Part shown: piece by piece, positions 7,959 to 15,939 of the stretch
How the letters are laid out: every line of letters begins with the position of its first letter
Numbering within the stretch: position 1 is the stretch's first letter
IMG/VR virus record: IMGVR_UViG_3300031857_000265
Coordinates: 1 to 52,703 of that record
Length of the DNA stretch: 52,703 bases
Strand: one strand, 5' to 3'
DNA from: a virus
The notes under the pieces: generated by a model
What the model was told of the DNA's origin: nothing
The model's database searches: none
Seen by the model: the letters and a program-made list of their open reading frames with translations, nothing else
Made by a program: the position numbers and the translations under genes

Positions 7959-9284
7959 ATGAACAGACCCAAGGTTCTTTCGCTCTTCAGCGGCGCCGGC
8001 GGACTAGATCTCGGGCTTGAGCGGGCCGGGATGGAAGTCGTCGCGCTGTGCGAGATCGACCCCAAGGCGAAGATGGTGCTGCGCAAGCACTGGCCACACA
8101 CCCACATCTATGACGACGTAAGAGAGGTAACCCGTGAACGACTCATCGCAGACGGCATCGCCCGCCCAGACATTGTGGCAGGAGGAAGTCCCTGTCAGGA
8201 CCTCTCCGTTGCCGGACGTCGTAAGGGACTTGATGGATCTCGCTCAGGGCTCTTCTGGGAGCAGTGCCGGATCTCCGACGAAATCGGGGCGGACATCCTC
8301 TGGGAGAACGTCCCCGGCGCCCTATCTAGTAACAACGGAGCCGACTTCGCTGCCGTGCTGTGGGGAATCACAGGAGCACTCGTCGAGCTGCCCCCTAAGC
8401 AGAAGTGGGCCAAGTCCGGCGTCCTGGTGGGACCAAAGCGGACAGCCATCTGGCGTGTTGCCGATGCCCAACGTTTCGGAGTTCCCCAACGACGGCGTCG
8501 TATCTACGTTGTCGGATGTTCTGGAACCGTGGCACGAGGGCTTGCGCCGCTACTGCTTGAGTGCGCGGGCGGCCAAGGGAATCATCAGGCGGGCCGAGAG
8601 GCGGGGACGAGAGCTCCCCGAACCGTTGCGGACGGCTCTGACGACTCTAGCGGCCCAGGAGCCGGACGAGGAATCACCGACGGAGGACTGACCGCCTGGG
8701 TCAAATCCAAGCGGGCATCGTCCAACACGGACGACGACACGTGGCGCGACCAGCCGGTCAGCCCGACCCTCAACGCGTTCGACAACTCCGGGGAATCGCG
8801 GGCGACCGTGCTCACCGTCCAGGAGGGGGTGCTCCCGTTCACCGAGAACAGGTTCGCCCAGTACGCCGAGGGAGTCGGGGCGTTGCGCGCCTCGGGAGGG
8901 ACGCTCGGCGGCGGGTCCGAGACATTGTTGATCGACAACGCAGGGGTTGCCGCCTGCCTGAGGAGCGGGGGCGACGGCGGTGTCCCATCCAGCAGGGGGG
9001 AGAACCTCGTCGTCCAGCAGGACCGGATCGCCGACACGATCGGCTTCTCGCACACCCAGGGTCTTGACCACCAAGCGTCGACCGAGGCCTTCCCGACGCT
9101 GAGGGCCGAGGGCGGCGGGCACGCCGTCATGTACGACACCAGGTCGACCGTCCTCTTCCAGCAGAACCAGCGGGACGAGGTCAGGATCATGCCGGGGTAC
9201 GCCGGCTCGCTCAACGCCGAGAACGGCATGCACAACACCAACTTTCTCGTGCAACCGCAAGAGGACGACGGTGCCGACATCTGA
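7959..9284 (+). CDS. C5 cytosine DNA methyltransferase, N-terminal catalytic part
   Basis: The 441-aa protein carries the SAM-binding and catalytic half of a DNA (cytosine-5) methyltransferase: motif I FSGAGGLDLG, the Pro-Cys loop GGSPCQDLSVAG with catalytic C79, ENV motif WENVPGAL, and motif VIII QRRRRIYVV. After motif VIII there is no normal target-recognition domain followed by motifs IX-X. Instead come degenerate repeats of the form TLxA...G...V(L/V)V, and the frame ends. Motifs IX-X appear three reading frames later (10271-11443). The gene therefore looks like the first piece of a four-part enzyme. Possible roles are protection against host restriction or signalling of packaged DNA. It hosts an embedded gene in another frame at 8134-8691. 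Confidence 0.85.
   Translation: MNRPKVLSLFSGAGGLDLGLERAGMEVVALCEIDPKAKMVLRKHWPHTHIYDDVREVTRERLIADGIARPDIVAGGSPCQDLSVAGRRKGLDGSRSGLFWEQCRISDEIGADILWENVPGALSSNNGADFAAVLWGITGALVELPPKQKWAKSGVLVGPKRTAIWRVADAQRFGVPQRRRRIYVVGCSGTVARGLAPLLLECAGGQGNHQAGREAGTRAPRTVADGSDDSSGPGAGRGITDGGLTAWVKSKRASSNTDDDTWRDQPVSPTLNAFDNSGESRATVLTVQEGVLPFTENRFAQYAEGVGALRASGGTLGGGSETLLIDNAGVAACLRSGGDGGVPSSRGENLVVQQDRIADTIGFSHTQGLDHQASTEAFPTLRAEGGGHAVMYDTRSTVLFQQNQRDEVRIMPGYAGSLNAENGMHNTNFLVQPQEDDGADI
8134..8691 (+). CDS. Embedded overlapping gene inside the methyltransferase catalytic domain
   Basis: The 185-aa product lies entirely within the methyltransferase gene but in the +1 frame. GTG 8134 is preceded by an AGAGAGGT Shine-Dalgarno sequence five bases upstream. 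The C-terminal part reads VVSTLSDVLE..., then LSARAAKGIIRRAERRG and ELPEPLRTAL. From memory this matches a segment seen in proteins annotated next to or within phage C5 methyltransferases (LSxKACxGILRRAxxRGKxLP), so I take it as a selected product. The Ser/Pro-rich N-terminal half could be only the shadow of the methyltransferase frame. Function is unknown. A frameshift product joining it to the methyltransferase is another possibility. Confidence 0.5.
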   Translation: MNDSSQTASPAQTLWQEEVPVRTSPLPDVVRDLMDLAQGSSGSSAGSPTKSGRTSSGRTSPAPYLVTTEPTSLPCCGESQEHSSSCPLSRSGPSPASWWDQSGQPSGVLPMPNVSEFPNDGVVSTLSDVLEPWHEGLRRYCLSARAAKGIIRRAERRGRELPEPLRTALTTLAAQEPDEESPTED

Positions 9285-9891
9285 TGGGTACAACAACTGT
9301 TTCACACCGTGGCCGGACATGGGGCAGGCGATCCGCGTCTACGCAGACGACGGGCCTTCGCCGACCCTTTCCTCGCACCACGTACTCGTCCTGCATCGTG
9401 TGATCGTGGCCAGCGAAGAGAACGACCCGTCCCTCTTCAGGAGGCAGAACTTCGGTTCCTACGTGGAGAGCGAACACACACAGGCACTCCTCGCCCGCGA
9501 CTACAAGGAGGGGACCGACCTCGTCGTCCAGCCCGTTTGGTGGGACGGAGGGGAAACCGCCCCGACCCTGACCGCAAAGGGCTCCGACCAGAGGATGCCC
9601 GACAAGGGGCAGTTGTTCGCGGTGCTGCAGGCCGTGCCGATCCAGGACGGGCGGGAGATCGAGAAGAAGCAGAACGGCTTCGGCATAGGCGAGCCGGGCG
9701 ACCCGATGTACACGCTGGACACCACCGGCGCACAGGCGGTCGGTTACGTGCTGTGCTTCGACGGCAAGCGGAACGACGACTTCAGGATGTTCGAGGACTA
9801 CTACCCGACGCTGACGCAGATGATGGGTACGGGGGGCAACAATGTCCCCATGATCATCCACGACATCCCTGGCGACGGGGTGTCCCGATGA
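9271..9891 (+). CDS. Methyltransferase middle segment 1 (target-recognition-like repeats)
   Basis: 206 aa. GTG 9271 lies 14 bases before the end of the preceding piece and in another frame. The sequence has no catalytic motif and consists of units such as SPTLSSHHVLVL, APTLTAKG...LFAV and RNDDFRMFED followed by PTL...GTGGNNVPMII. The last type is familiar from the variable region between motifs VIII and IX of prophage C5 methyltransferases. That context, and the motifs IX-X encoded downstream, argue that this is part of one split enzyme. It could act as a separate subunit or be joined by recoding. Confidence 0.6.
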   Translation: MPTSDGYNNCFTPWPDMGQAIRVYADDGPSPTLSSHHVLVLHRVIVASEENDPSLFRRQNFGSYVESEHTQALLARDYKEGTDLVVQPVWWDGGETAPTLTAKGSDQRMPDKGQLFAVLQAVPIQDGREIEKKQNGFGIGEPGDPMYTLDTTGAQAVGYVLCFDGKRNDDFRMFEDYYPTLTQMMGTGGNNVPMIIHDIPGDGVSR

Positions 9892-10274
9892 CCAAATACG
9901 AAAGGGTGCCGCCAGAGGGCGATGACGACACGGTCGCCGCCCTGACGGTCTCCGACCTGGTGAAGGGACAGGGCAACAACCAGTCCATGATGTCCGGCTA
10001 CCTCCAGGTGTACGCACTCCCGCAGGCGTTCTCGGTCAGGGAGGATGCGAAGGCGAACAACTTCCACGCCACCCCGACGGACACCGCGCTGTGCGTGAAC
10101 GCCCTCAGGCCGTCACCGCAGTCGCACCACGCACAGATCTTCATCGTTCAGGCGGAAGTGCCGTGCCAAGTCGACGGCTCGCCCATCGCCTCCACGCTCA
10201 GGGGTTTCGGGCACGGCTGGCAGGGCCAGCACAACTCAACCAACGCAGTCGTACAGGATGCGGAGGAGGGGTGA
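9888..10274 (+). CDS. Methyltransferase middle segment 2 (target-recognition-like repeats)
   Basis: 128 aa from ATG 9888, which overlaps the preceding stop as ATGA. It contains three more degenerate units (AALTVSDLVKGQGNN...LQVY, ALCVNALRPSP...IFIV, STLRGFGHG...NAVV) and no catalytic motif. It ends inside the next start (GTGA at 10271-10274). Taken alone it would be called hypothetical. The repeat similarity to both neighbours is the reason for placing it in the same enzyme. Confidence 0.55.
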   Translation: MTKYERVPPEGDDDTVAALTVSDLVKGQGNNQSMMSGYLQVYALPQAFSVREDAKANNFHATPTDTALCVNALRPSPQSHHAQIFIVQAEVPCQVDGSPIASTLRGFGHGWQGQHNSTNAVVQDAEEG

Positions 10275-11443
10275 GCGACGTTTACGGCTACGACGAGTAC
10301 AACGACTCCATCGCCGAAGAACTACACCATTCCCTGAGGGCCGGCACGAGGCAGTCCGTCGGTGTCGTACACCCACTCCCGGATGGCGTCAAGTTATTCG
10401 AGCCGATGTCGATGCGCGAGGAGAACTGGGCCGAGAGCGAGGTCAAGAACGCCCTCAGGGCCGGTGCCTCGAAGTCGTCCCACGCCGTCGTCTGCGAGGC
10501 CGTGGAGTCGGAGGAGCCGCAGGCGATCGCCTTCACCACGGAGCAGACCCCCAAGTTCTCGCCCGACCTGGCGTTCACCCTCACGGGCGGTTCGCCGTCG
10601 GGCGGTGGCCAGCCACAGTCCGTCATGCAGCGCGTCCAGATGCTCAACTTCCAGGGGAGCAAGGGGAACACCGTCGTGTCGGACGACGGGCAGTCATTCA
10701 CCCTCAACGCTATGCACGGCCACGACGTCCACGTCATCGCCTACAACATCATGGGCGCACCGCCGAGGGAGCCAGACAGGCCCAACGGCGGCTACTACGT
10801 CAACGAGACGCAGGTGACCAAGACGCTCGACGCCTTCGGCGACGGTCTCAACCCGAGCGTCAACCAGGGCGGCCTCGCCATAGTGACCAGGTCGTGGCCT
10901 GTGTCTTTCAGGGGAAGGGACGGAGGAATGACCGCAGAACAGGGCGAGGAGGGGATCGCCAACACGATCAGGGCTGGGCAGGGCGGGAGCGTCCGCCCCC
11001 ATGTCCTGATCAGCGAAGGCCCCGTGGGCACGCTCACCACGGACATGGGTACGAAGATGCAGGTCAACAACCAGTCCGTCGACAGCAATCACCTCCAGGT
11101 CTTCGCGGAAATCGTGCAAGACCCGGCAGGAACGGGTACTATCGGCACGACGGCGGGGCTGCCCGCCATAGACATGATTGACAAAGAAGGGAATGACATG
11201 ACCGCAAACTCGAACGCACTGGTAGTGAGGCGCCTGACCCCGCTGGAATGTGAGTTGCTCATGGGATGGGAGCCGGGCTGGACCGAGGTCGGCATCACCG
11301 AGAAGGGCGAACTCGTCGAGATGGCCGACACGCATCGCTACAGGATGTGCGGCAACGGTGTCGTCTCCAATGTCGCCCACTGGATCGGGGCAAGGTATGT
11401 CGCGTCCAAGCAGGCCGCGGGTGAATCGGTCGGTTCGTGGTAG
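10271..11443 (+). CDS. C5 cytosine DNA methyltransferase, C-terminal part with motifs IX-X
   Basis: 390 aa from GTG 10271. The first about 300 residues hold seven or so more repeats of the TL(x)AG...V type (SLRAGTRQS, ALRAGASKS, FTLTGGSPS, FTLNAMHGH, NTIRAGQGG, GTLTTDMGT). The end is the classical C5-methyltransferase C-terminus: RRLTPLECELLMGWEPGWT (motif IX side) and RYRMCGNGVVSNVAHWIGARY (motif X, which completes the SAM pocket). The N-terminal piece at 7959-9284 lacks exactly these motifs, so the two ends must belong to one protein fold, either by association or by joining. Confidence 0.75.
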   Translation: MSDVYGYDEYNDSIAEELHHSLRAGTRQSVGVVHPLPDGVKLFEPMSMREENWAESEVKNALRAGASKSSHAVVCEAVESEEPQAIAFTTEQTPKFSPDLAFTLTGGSPSGGGQPQSVMQRVQMLNFQGSKGNTVVSDDGQSFTLNAMHGHDVHVIAYNIMGAPPREPDRPNGGYYVNETQVTKTLDAFGDGLNPSVNQGGLAIVTRSWPVSFRGRDGGMTAEQGEEGIANTIRAGQGGSVRPHVLISEGPVGTLTTDMGTKMQVNNQSVDSNHLQVFAEIVQDPAGTGTIGTTAGLPAIDMIDKEGNDMTANSNALVVRRLTPLECELLMGWEPGWTEVGITEKGELVEMADTHRYRMCGNGVVSNVAHWIGARYVASKQAAGESVGSW

Positions 11444-11649
11444 GCGAGGACGACATCGTCTCCCGGGCGGAGGCGAGGGTCAACCTGGTCCTGTGGGGAG
11501 ACCCGAAGGACTCCTTCTCGGCGAGGGAACTCCTGTTTGTCGTTGACCTACCCGCACTGATTGCGGAGGTGAAGAGGCTTCGCACGGCACTCGAGGAATC
11601 GTCTTCCGAGGTTGAGACCCTCAAGAGGTTCGCCTCTTACGGCGGTTAG
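11437..11649 (+). CDS. Small hypothetical protein with C-terminal coiled coil
   Basis: 70 aa from GTG 11437, overlapping the end of the methyltransferase C-terminal piece by 7 bases. Residues about 40-65 (ALIAEVKRLRTALEESSSEVETL) form a likely coiled coil. Its TAG (11647-11649) shares bases with the stop of the convergent portal gene. Function is unrecognised; from the operon position it could be an accessory of the modification unit. Confidence 0.5.
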   Translation: MVGEDDIVSRAEARVNLVLWGDPKDSFSARELLFVVDLPALIAEVKRLRTALEESSSEVETLKRFASYGG

Positions 11650-13826
11650 CGGACGTCGAACCTGAGCCTGCAGCGGCAGTTGATCGTCAGGTGTGGCGGG
11701 GCCGTCGGGTCGCCGGGGAATCTCAGTTCGTACTGTCCGACCTTGAACGCGTTTGCCAACGGGATCCTGTCGCCCTCGAGGAGGCGGTGCTCGGAGCGGA
11801 CCTTCTGGTCCTTGCGCGTCACCCACCGCTTGCCGACCGCTCCCGCCTGCTTGCCGCCGAACCACATCCCGGCGTTGTAGGCGGTCTGTGCCTCGTGCTC
11901 GGCGATGACCCTCTTCCTCTTGGCGAGGAGGTGGGCGAAGATGGCGATGATTGCGGCCTTCAGGAGGACATGACCCTCGTCCTCGTTGTCCTTCATCATG
12001 GCGACCGCCGTGATGATCGCCGCGGCGATCTCGTCCTTGGTTGAGTCGTTGGACTTCTCCACGCGCGCCATCTGATCGTTGACGTACTGGTCGACCTCTT
12101 CCTCGTCCGGCTCCATGGGCATCCCGGTGCGCTCGTTGGCCGTCCTCATGGCGTCCTCAACGATGGACTTGATCAGCGGCCTGATGTCTTCCCTCATCTG
12201 CCTGTTCCACACCTCGGTGTCGAACACCTGATCAACGACCAGGGATTCCGATGCCATCGCCTTGCGGGCCTTGGCCCCGGTGGCCTTCTCGAGCACGACT
12301 CGCTGTTGCCTCTCGAAGAACCTCTCCAGGTTCCCGTCAAGGATCTCGGCCCACCTGTCGGCGTCCGCCAGCTCCTTCGTGTCCCAAGAGTCGGTCATTG
12401 AGTTAGCGGGGGATTGCTTGACCCCCCACTGGCCGACGCTCGCCGAGGCGGAGAGCTCGGTGTCCGGCCCTTCCCCTGCTTCGGGTGCTTGGATCATCTC
12501 CTCGGGTGTCTCGGCCGCCGCCCCCTCGGGTGTTGTCTGGTCGGCGACCGGTGCCCCGGGTGGCATCGCCCCCGGCATACCGCCCATCTGCTGGGGTGGC
12601 TCGAGCTTCTTTTCCGTGTTGCCGATGGGGGCGAGGTTGGGGTTCGCCAGCATTGAGTCGGCGAGTTCCGACTCGACCTTCTTGCGGCCCGTCCCGTCCC
12701 TGTACTCGTTGGCGGTGATCAGGCCCGACGAGAACTCCTGCATGAGGTAGCGCTCGCGCTCGTTCTTGGCAATCTGCAACACCGGCACGTTGGAAACGTC
12801 GAAGTCGAAGTATAGGTCGGGGTGCAGGGCGTCCATGCCGCGGGCGAGCATCTCGAGGTGTTGTGGCATCGTCTCAAGCCAGAACACGCGGGTCTCCTCC
12901 ACGGCGTTGGAGAACGTCCTGCCGGAGGCGTTGCCGATGACGGATTCGGGGACGCCGAAGGCGGAGAGGATCTCCTCCTTGGAGATCTGCCTCATCTCAA
13001 TGTAGGAGGCGTCCCTCGGCGAAGCACCCGTGTCCACGTAGTCCACCCCGTCGGACGAGGCGATGACTGATGTGCCGCCGGCCTTGCCGATGTTCCCCCT
13101 GAAGCGGGACCTCAGCTCGTCCTTGTCGTCCTCGTCCATGTCGCCCTTGACGACGAGGAGTCCGCCCGGGCGACCGTCGTTGACGAGGAAGTTCCTGTTG
13201 TAGAACTTGGCGAGCGACTCGAGTTCCACGGCGATGCCCGCCGCCTCGAGCGGGGTCATCGACAGGTACGGGTCGAGGGGGTGCGGGTGCTTGAACCACA
13301 GCACGTTCTCGGGCTCGACATACTGGATGGGCATGTTGGGGAGCCTGACCTCAAACCTCGAGACGAACTTTTTGGGGTCGGGGATGGGCGACGTGTACTG
13401 CGGCGGCAGGAGGTGGATGGCGACCGGGTCGCCTCCCCTACCTCTGATGATCTCGACGAAACCGCCGCGGGTTGACGTGAGGAGCTGTGCCGACAGCCTG
13501 TAGCGGAAGGCGAAGGAGTCCTCGCCGGCGTTGGCCCTCCTGTTCAGGATGTCCAGCACGGCGGCGTCCTTGACGACCTTCCCGTCGGGCTTGTTCCCTT
13601 CCCTGCCCATGATTGGCAGGCGGGCCTGGTTCCCGGCGATGGCGTCAATGCAACGGTACACCCAGGTGACCTTCTTGACCCCGTCCCGATACACCCTCTC
13701 GATGTCCCAGGAGTCGTGGTATCCCCTCACCATGTAGGTGGGGTTGGTCGACACCGGGGCGCCGGCCGGTATCGCCTTGGAGCCCTCGTTGGAGAGGGAC
13801 TTATTGCTCCCGGAGTTCCAAGCCAT
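11646..13826 (-). CDS. Portal protein (HK97-type) fused to a MuF-like domain
   Basis: 726 aa. The N-terminal about 420 residues are a phage portal of the HK97 family (VYRCIDAIAGNQARLPI, NVLWFKHPHPLDPYLSMTPLEAA, ISKEEILSAFGVPESVIGN, FWLETMPQHLEML). A Pro/Gln-rich linker follows (about 415-460). The C-terminal region ends in the MuF/minor-head signature (AQTAYNAGMWFGG, HRLLEGDRIPL, FPGDPTAPPHLTINCRCRLRF). Such fusions put the DNA channel and the internal minor head protein in one chain. Its ATG overlaps the upstream small membrane gene as ATGA. It is transcribed opposite to capsid and terminase, so the head genes are not collinear. Confidence 0.9.
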   Translation of the reverse strand: MAWNSGSNKSLSNEGSKAIPAGAPVSTNPTYMVRGYHDSWDIERVYRDGVKKVTWVYRCIDAIAGNQARLPIMGREGNKPDGKVVKDAAVLDILNRRANAGEDSFAFRYRLSAQLLTSTRGGFVEIIRGRGGDPVAIHLLPPQYTSPIPDPKKFVSRFEVRLPNMPIQYVEPENVLWFKHPHPLDPYLSMTPLEAAGIAVELESLAKFYNRNFLVNDGRPGGLLVVKGDMDEDDKDELRSRFRGNIGKAGGTSVIASSDGVDYVDTGASPRDASYIEMRQISKEEILSAFGVPESVIGNASGRTFSNAVEETRVFWLETMPQHLEMLARGMDALHPDLYFDFDVSNVPVLQIAKNERERYLMQEFSSGLITANEYRDGTGRKKVESELADSMLANPNLAPIGNTEKKLEPPQQMGGMPGAMPPGAPVADQTTPEGAAAETPEEMIQAPEAGEGPDTELSASASVGQWGVKQSPANSMTDSWDTKELADADRWAEILDGNLERFFERQQRVVLEKATGAKARKAMASESLVVDQVFDTEVWNRQMREDIRPLIKSIVEDAMRTANERTGMPMEPDEEEVDQYVNDQMARVEKSNDSTKDEIAAAIITAVAMMKDNEDEGHVLLKAAIIAIFAHLLAKRKRVIAEHEAQTAYNAGMWFGGKQAGAVGKRWVTRKDQKVRSEHRLLEGDRIPLANAFKVGQYELRFPGDPTAPPHLTINCRCRLRFDVR

Positions 13827-14017
13827 CAGTCAGCCCCGAGCAGGTAGGACGCAACGAACGCACAACATCCGAGAGAGATGAACCCGGCGGCCGGCAGGAT
13901 CATGAAAACGCCGACCGGGACGCTCGCCACGAAGACGCCGAGGAGCAGGTAGGCCATGAACCTCCTCGGTCCGACTTGGTCTTTGATCTTTCGCAACGCG
14001 CGGCGCGGTAATCTCAC
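13826..14017 (-). CDS. Small membrane protein with two transmembrane segments
   Basis: 63 aa from GTG 14017. A basic N-terminus (MRLPRRALRKIKDQ) is followed by two hydrophobic stretches (about 20-38 and 42-60), so it should sit in the host membrane with the basic end in the cytoplasm. A -10 element ends only 6 nt before the GTG, so the message may be leaderless. Function is unknown; a holin-like or superinfection role is conceivable but unsupported. Confidence 0.55.
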   Translation of the reverse strand: MRLPRRALRKIKDQVGPRRFMAYLLLGVFVASVPVGVFMILPAAGFISLGCCAFVASYLLGAD

Positions 14018-14023
14018 GCTACC

Positions 14024-14029
14024 ACCTTA
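14024..14029 (-). promoter_or_regulatory. -10 element for the membrane protein/portal unit, leaderless type
   Basis: On the minus strand TAAGGT, preceded directly by TG, ends 6 nt before the GTG at 14017. A transcript starting 6-7 nt downstream would begin at or near the start codon. No clear -35 is seen. Confidence 0.4.
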
Positions 14030-14076
14030 CATTCGCAGGGGATGTGGGCAGGGCAGATGCTAGTAGATGGAGAACC

Positions 14077-15387
14077 ATGGCCAAGGACTGGGAGGAGGTA
14101 CTGAGGTTCCTCAAACCAAAGGAACCCCCGTACTGCCCAGAGAAATCGTCCGTCCAGCAGCAGGTGTTCCTGAGGACCAACGCCATGGAGGCCCTGTTCG
14201 GAGGGGCGGCCGGCGGAGGCAAGTCCTCGGCCCTCCTGATGGCGGCCATGCAGTACGTGGATGTCCCCGGCTACTCGGCCCTGTTGTTCCGCCGCACCCT
14301 CCAGGACCTGACTTTGCCGGGTGCGCTCATGGATCGTTTCCGCGAATGGATCGCCCCCTACGACGACGTCCGCTGGAACGCGAACACCTACACGGCGACC
14401 TTCCCGTCAGGGGCCAGGATCAGTTTCGGCTACCTGAACAACAAGGACGACTACCTCCGCTACAAGGGCGTTGAGGTCCAGTTCATCGGGATGGACGAAG
14501 TCACCGAGATCCGAGAGTCCGACTACCGTTACCTCTTCTCCCGTCTCCGTCGCCCGTCCTCGGGCCCGCTGTCGCAGGTCCCGCTCCGCATGAGGTGCGC
14601 CTCCAACCCCGCCCCGAACTGGGTGAGGCAGAGGTTTCTGGTTGAGGGTCCCACGCACGGCAGGATCTTCGTCCCGTCCAAGTTGACGGACAACCCGGGA
14701 ATCGACCCCGAGTCCTACCGAAGGGCCCTGTCCGAACTGGACCCCATTGAGAGGAAGAGGCTGGAGGAGGGCGACTGGTGGGTCACCTCGCTCGGGTCAA
14801 TGTTCCAGCGACAGGACTTCGTCATCGTTGACCCGTTCGACGTCCCCGAGTTCTCCACCAGTTCGGCGAGGGTGGTCAGGTTCTGGGACATGGCCGCCAC
14901 CGAGCCGTCGTACTCAAACCCCGACCCCGACTGGACGGTCGGGACGCTCGTGATGTTCGACAAGGGCATCGCCTGGGTCATGGACGTGAAGAGGATCCGC
15001 GCCAAGGGCGAGGCGGTCGAGAGGCTCATAGCGGAAACTGCCGCCGAGGATGGCCCGACGGTGTCGATCAGGGTCGAGCAGGAGCCGGGGTCGGCCGGCA
15101 AGAACCTCCTGGACCAGTACGCCCGGTACGTCGTGCCCGGCTACGACTTCATGGGCGTACGGGCCACGGGCGACAAGCAGACGAGGGCGAGGCCGTTCGC
15201 CGCGGCCGTCGCCAACGGCAATGTCAGGGTTCTCTCGGCGTCGTGGCTGACCGAGTGGCTTGACGAAATGTCGTCCTTCCCGGAGGCCTGCAACCACGAC
15301 GACCAGGTGGACTCCGTGGTCGGTGCTTACACTTTTCTTGCGGGGCTTGGACTTCCGCAGAGAACCCGTGCTACCATCATCGTCTGA
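14077..15387 (+). CDS. Terminase large subunit
   Basis: 436 aa; it packages DNA into the prohead. The ATPase domain has Walker A GGAAGGGKS (42-50), Walker B FIGMDEV (D140, E141) and the motif SNPAP. The RNase H-like nuclease domain has FWDMAATE (D271) and HDDQVDSVVGAY (D412). ATG 14077 is chosen over an upstream in-frame GTG (14044) because it has a GGAG site and the extra 11 residues look non-coding. An extended -10-like TGCTAGTAG (14058-14066) lies just upstream. No small terminase gene is evident nearby. Confidence 0.93.
   Translation: MAKDWEEVLRFLKPKEPPYCPEKSSVQQQVFLRTNAMEALFGGAAGGGKSSALLMAAMQYVDVPGYSALLFRRTLQDLTLPGALMDRFREWIAPYDDVRWNANTYTATFPSGARISFGYLNNKDDYLRYKGVEVQFIGMDEVTEIRESDYRYLFSRLRRPSSGPLSQVPLRMRCASNPAPNWVRQRFLVEGPTHGRIFVPSKLTDNPGIDPESYRRALSELDPIERKRLEEGDWWVTSLGSMFQRQDFVIVDPFDVPEFSTSSARVVRFWDMAATEPSYSNPDPDWTVGTLVMFDKGIAWVMDVKRIRAKGEAVERLIAETAAEDGPTVSIRVEQEPGSAGKNLLDQYARYVVPGYDFMGVRATGDKQTRARPFAAAVANGNVRVLSASWLTEWLDEMSSFPEACNHDDQVDSVVGAYTFLAGLGLPQRTRATIIV
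15369..15377 (+). promoter_or_regulatory. Extended -10 promoter element before the recombination genes
   Basis: TGCTACCAT overlaps the last codons of the terminase gene. TTGGAC about 19 nt upstream (15347-15352) may act as -35. Downstream is a GAAAGAGGAAC ribosome site and ATG 15417. Confidence 0.45.
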
Positions 15388-15416
15388 AGTACCCGTAACC
15401 TATTGAAAGAGGAACA

Positions 15417-15938
15417 ATGGCCGACAACGGTTGGAGCCATTCCGTGGAGTCCCTCATTGAGGACGCCCGCGCGAAGGCCGAAGAACTGTCGGGCGACAAG
15501 GACGGCCTCGCCGCCCTGATCGCCGACATCCATGAGATCAGGTCAGCGATCGCCGAGCTGTGGGAGTACTGCTCCGCCATGCTGGTCGCCCTCATGGGGG
15601 ACGACCCCGAGGTGGCGACGGGCAACAGCGTCATCGAGAAGAAGGTCGGGGCCCCGCGCAAGGCGTGGAGGCACGAAGAGATCTCCCGCGAGGTCGTCGA
15701 TCGCATCGTCGCCTCGTCCATCGACATGGACACCGGCGAGAGGATGAAGACGACCGAGGAGATGATGCTGGAGATGCTCTCCTACGGGGCCGTCTCGTAC
15801 TGGCGGGTCAAGAACCTGTCGAAGATCGGAATCGTCGCCGACGAGTACTGCGACGTCGGCGAACCCAAGACGTCGCTGGTGGTCAGGAACATCGGCACGG
15901 CCTTCTCGGACAAAGACAACGAGCAAGTGGAGGAATGA
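15417..15938 (+). CDS. Conserved actinophage hypothetical protein
   Basis: 173 aa. The N-terminal helix is acidic. The central part (GAPRKAWRHEEISREVVDRIV...IDMDTGERMKTTEEMM) and the C-terminal ...SYWRVKNLSKIGIVADEYCDV follow a pattern I associate with hypothetical proteins next to recombination and primase genes in actinobacterial phages. No catalytic motif is visible. It ends one base before the Rad52-like gene, so both are probably co-expressed. Confidence 0.55.
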   Translation: MADNGWSHSVESLIEDARAKAEELSGDKDGLAALIADIHEIRSAIAELWEYCSAMLVALMGDDPEVATGNSVIEKKVGAPRKAWRHEEISREVVDRIVASSIDMDTGERMKTTEEMMLEMLSYGAVSYWRVKNLSKIGIVADEYCDVGEPKTSLVVRNIGTAFSDKDNEQVEE

Positions 15939-15939
15939 C

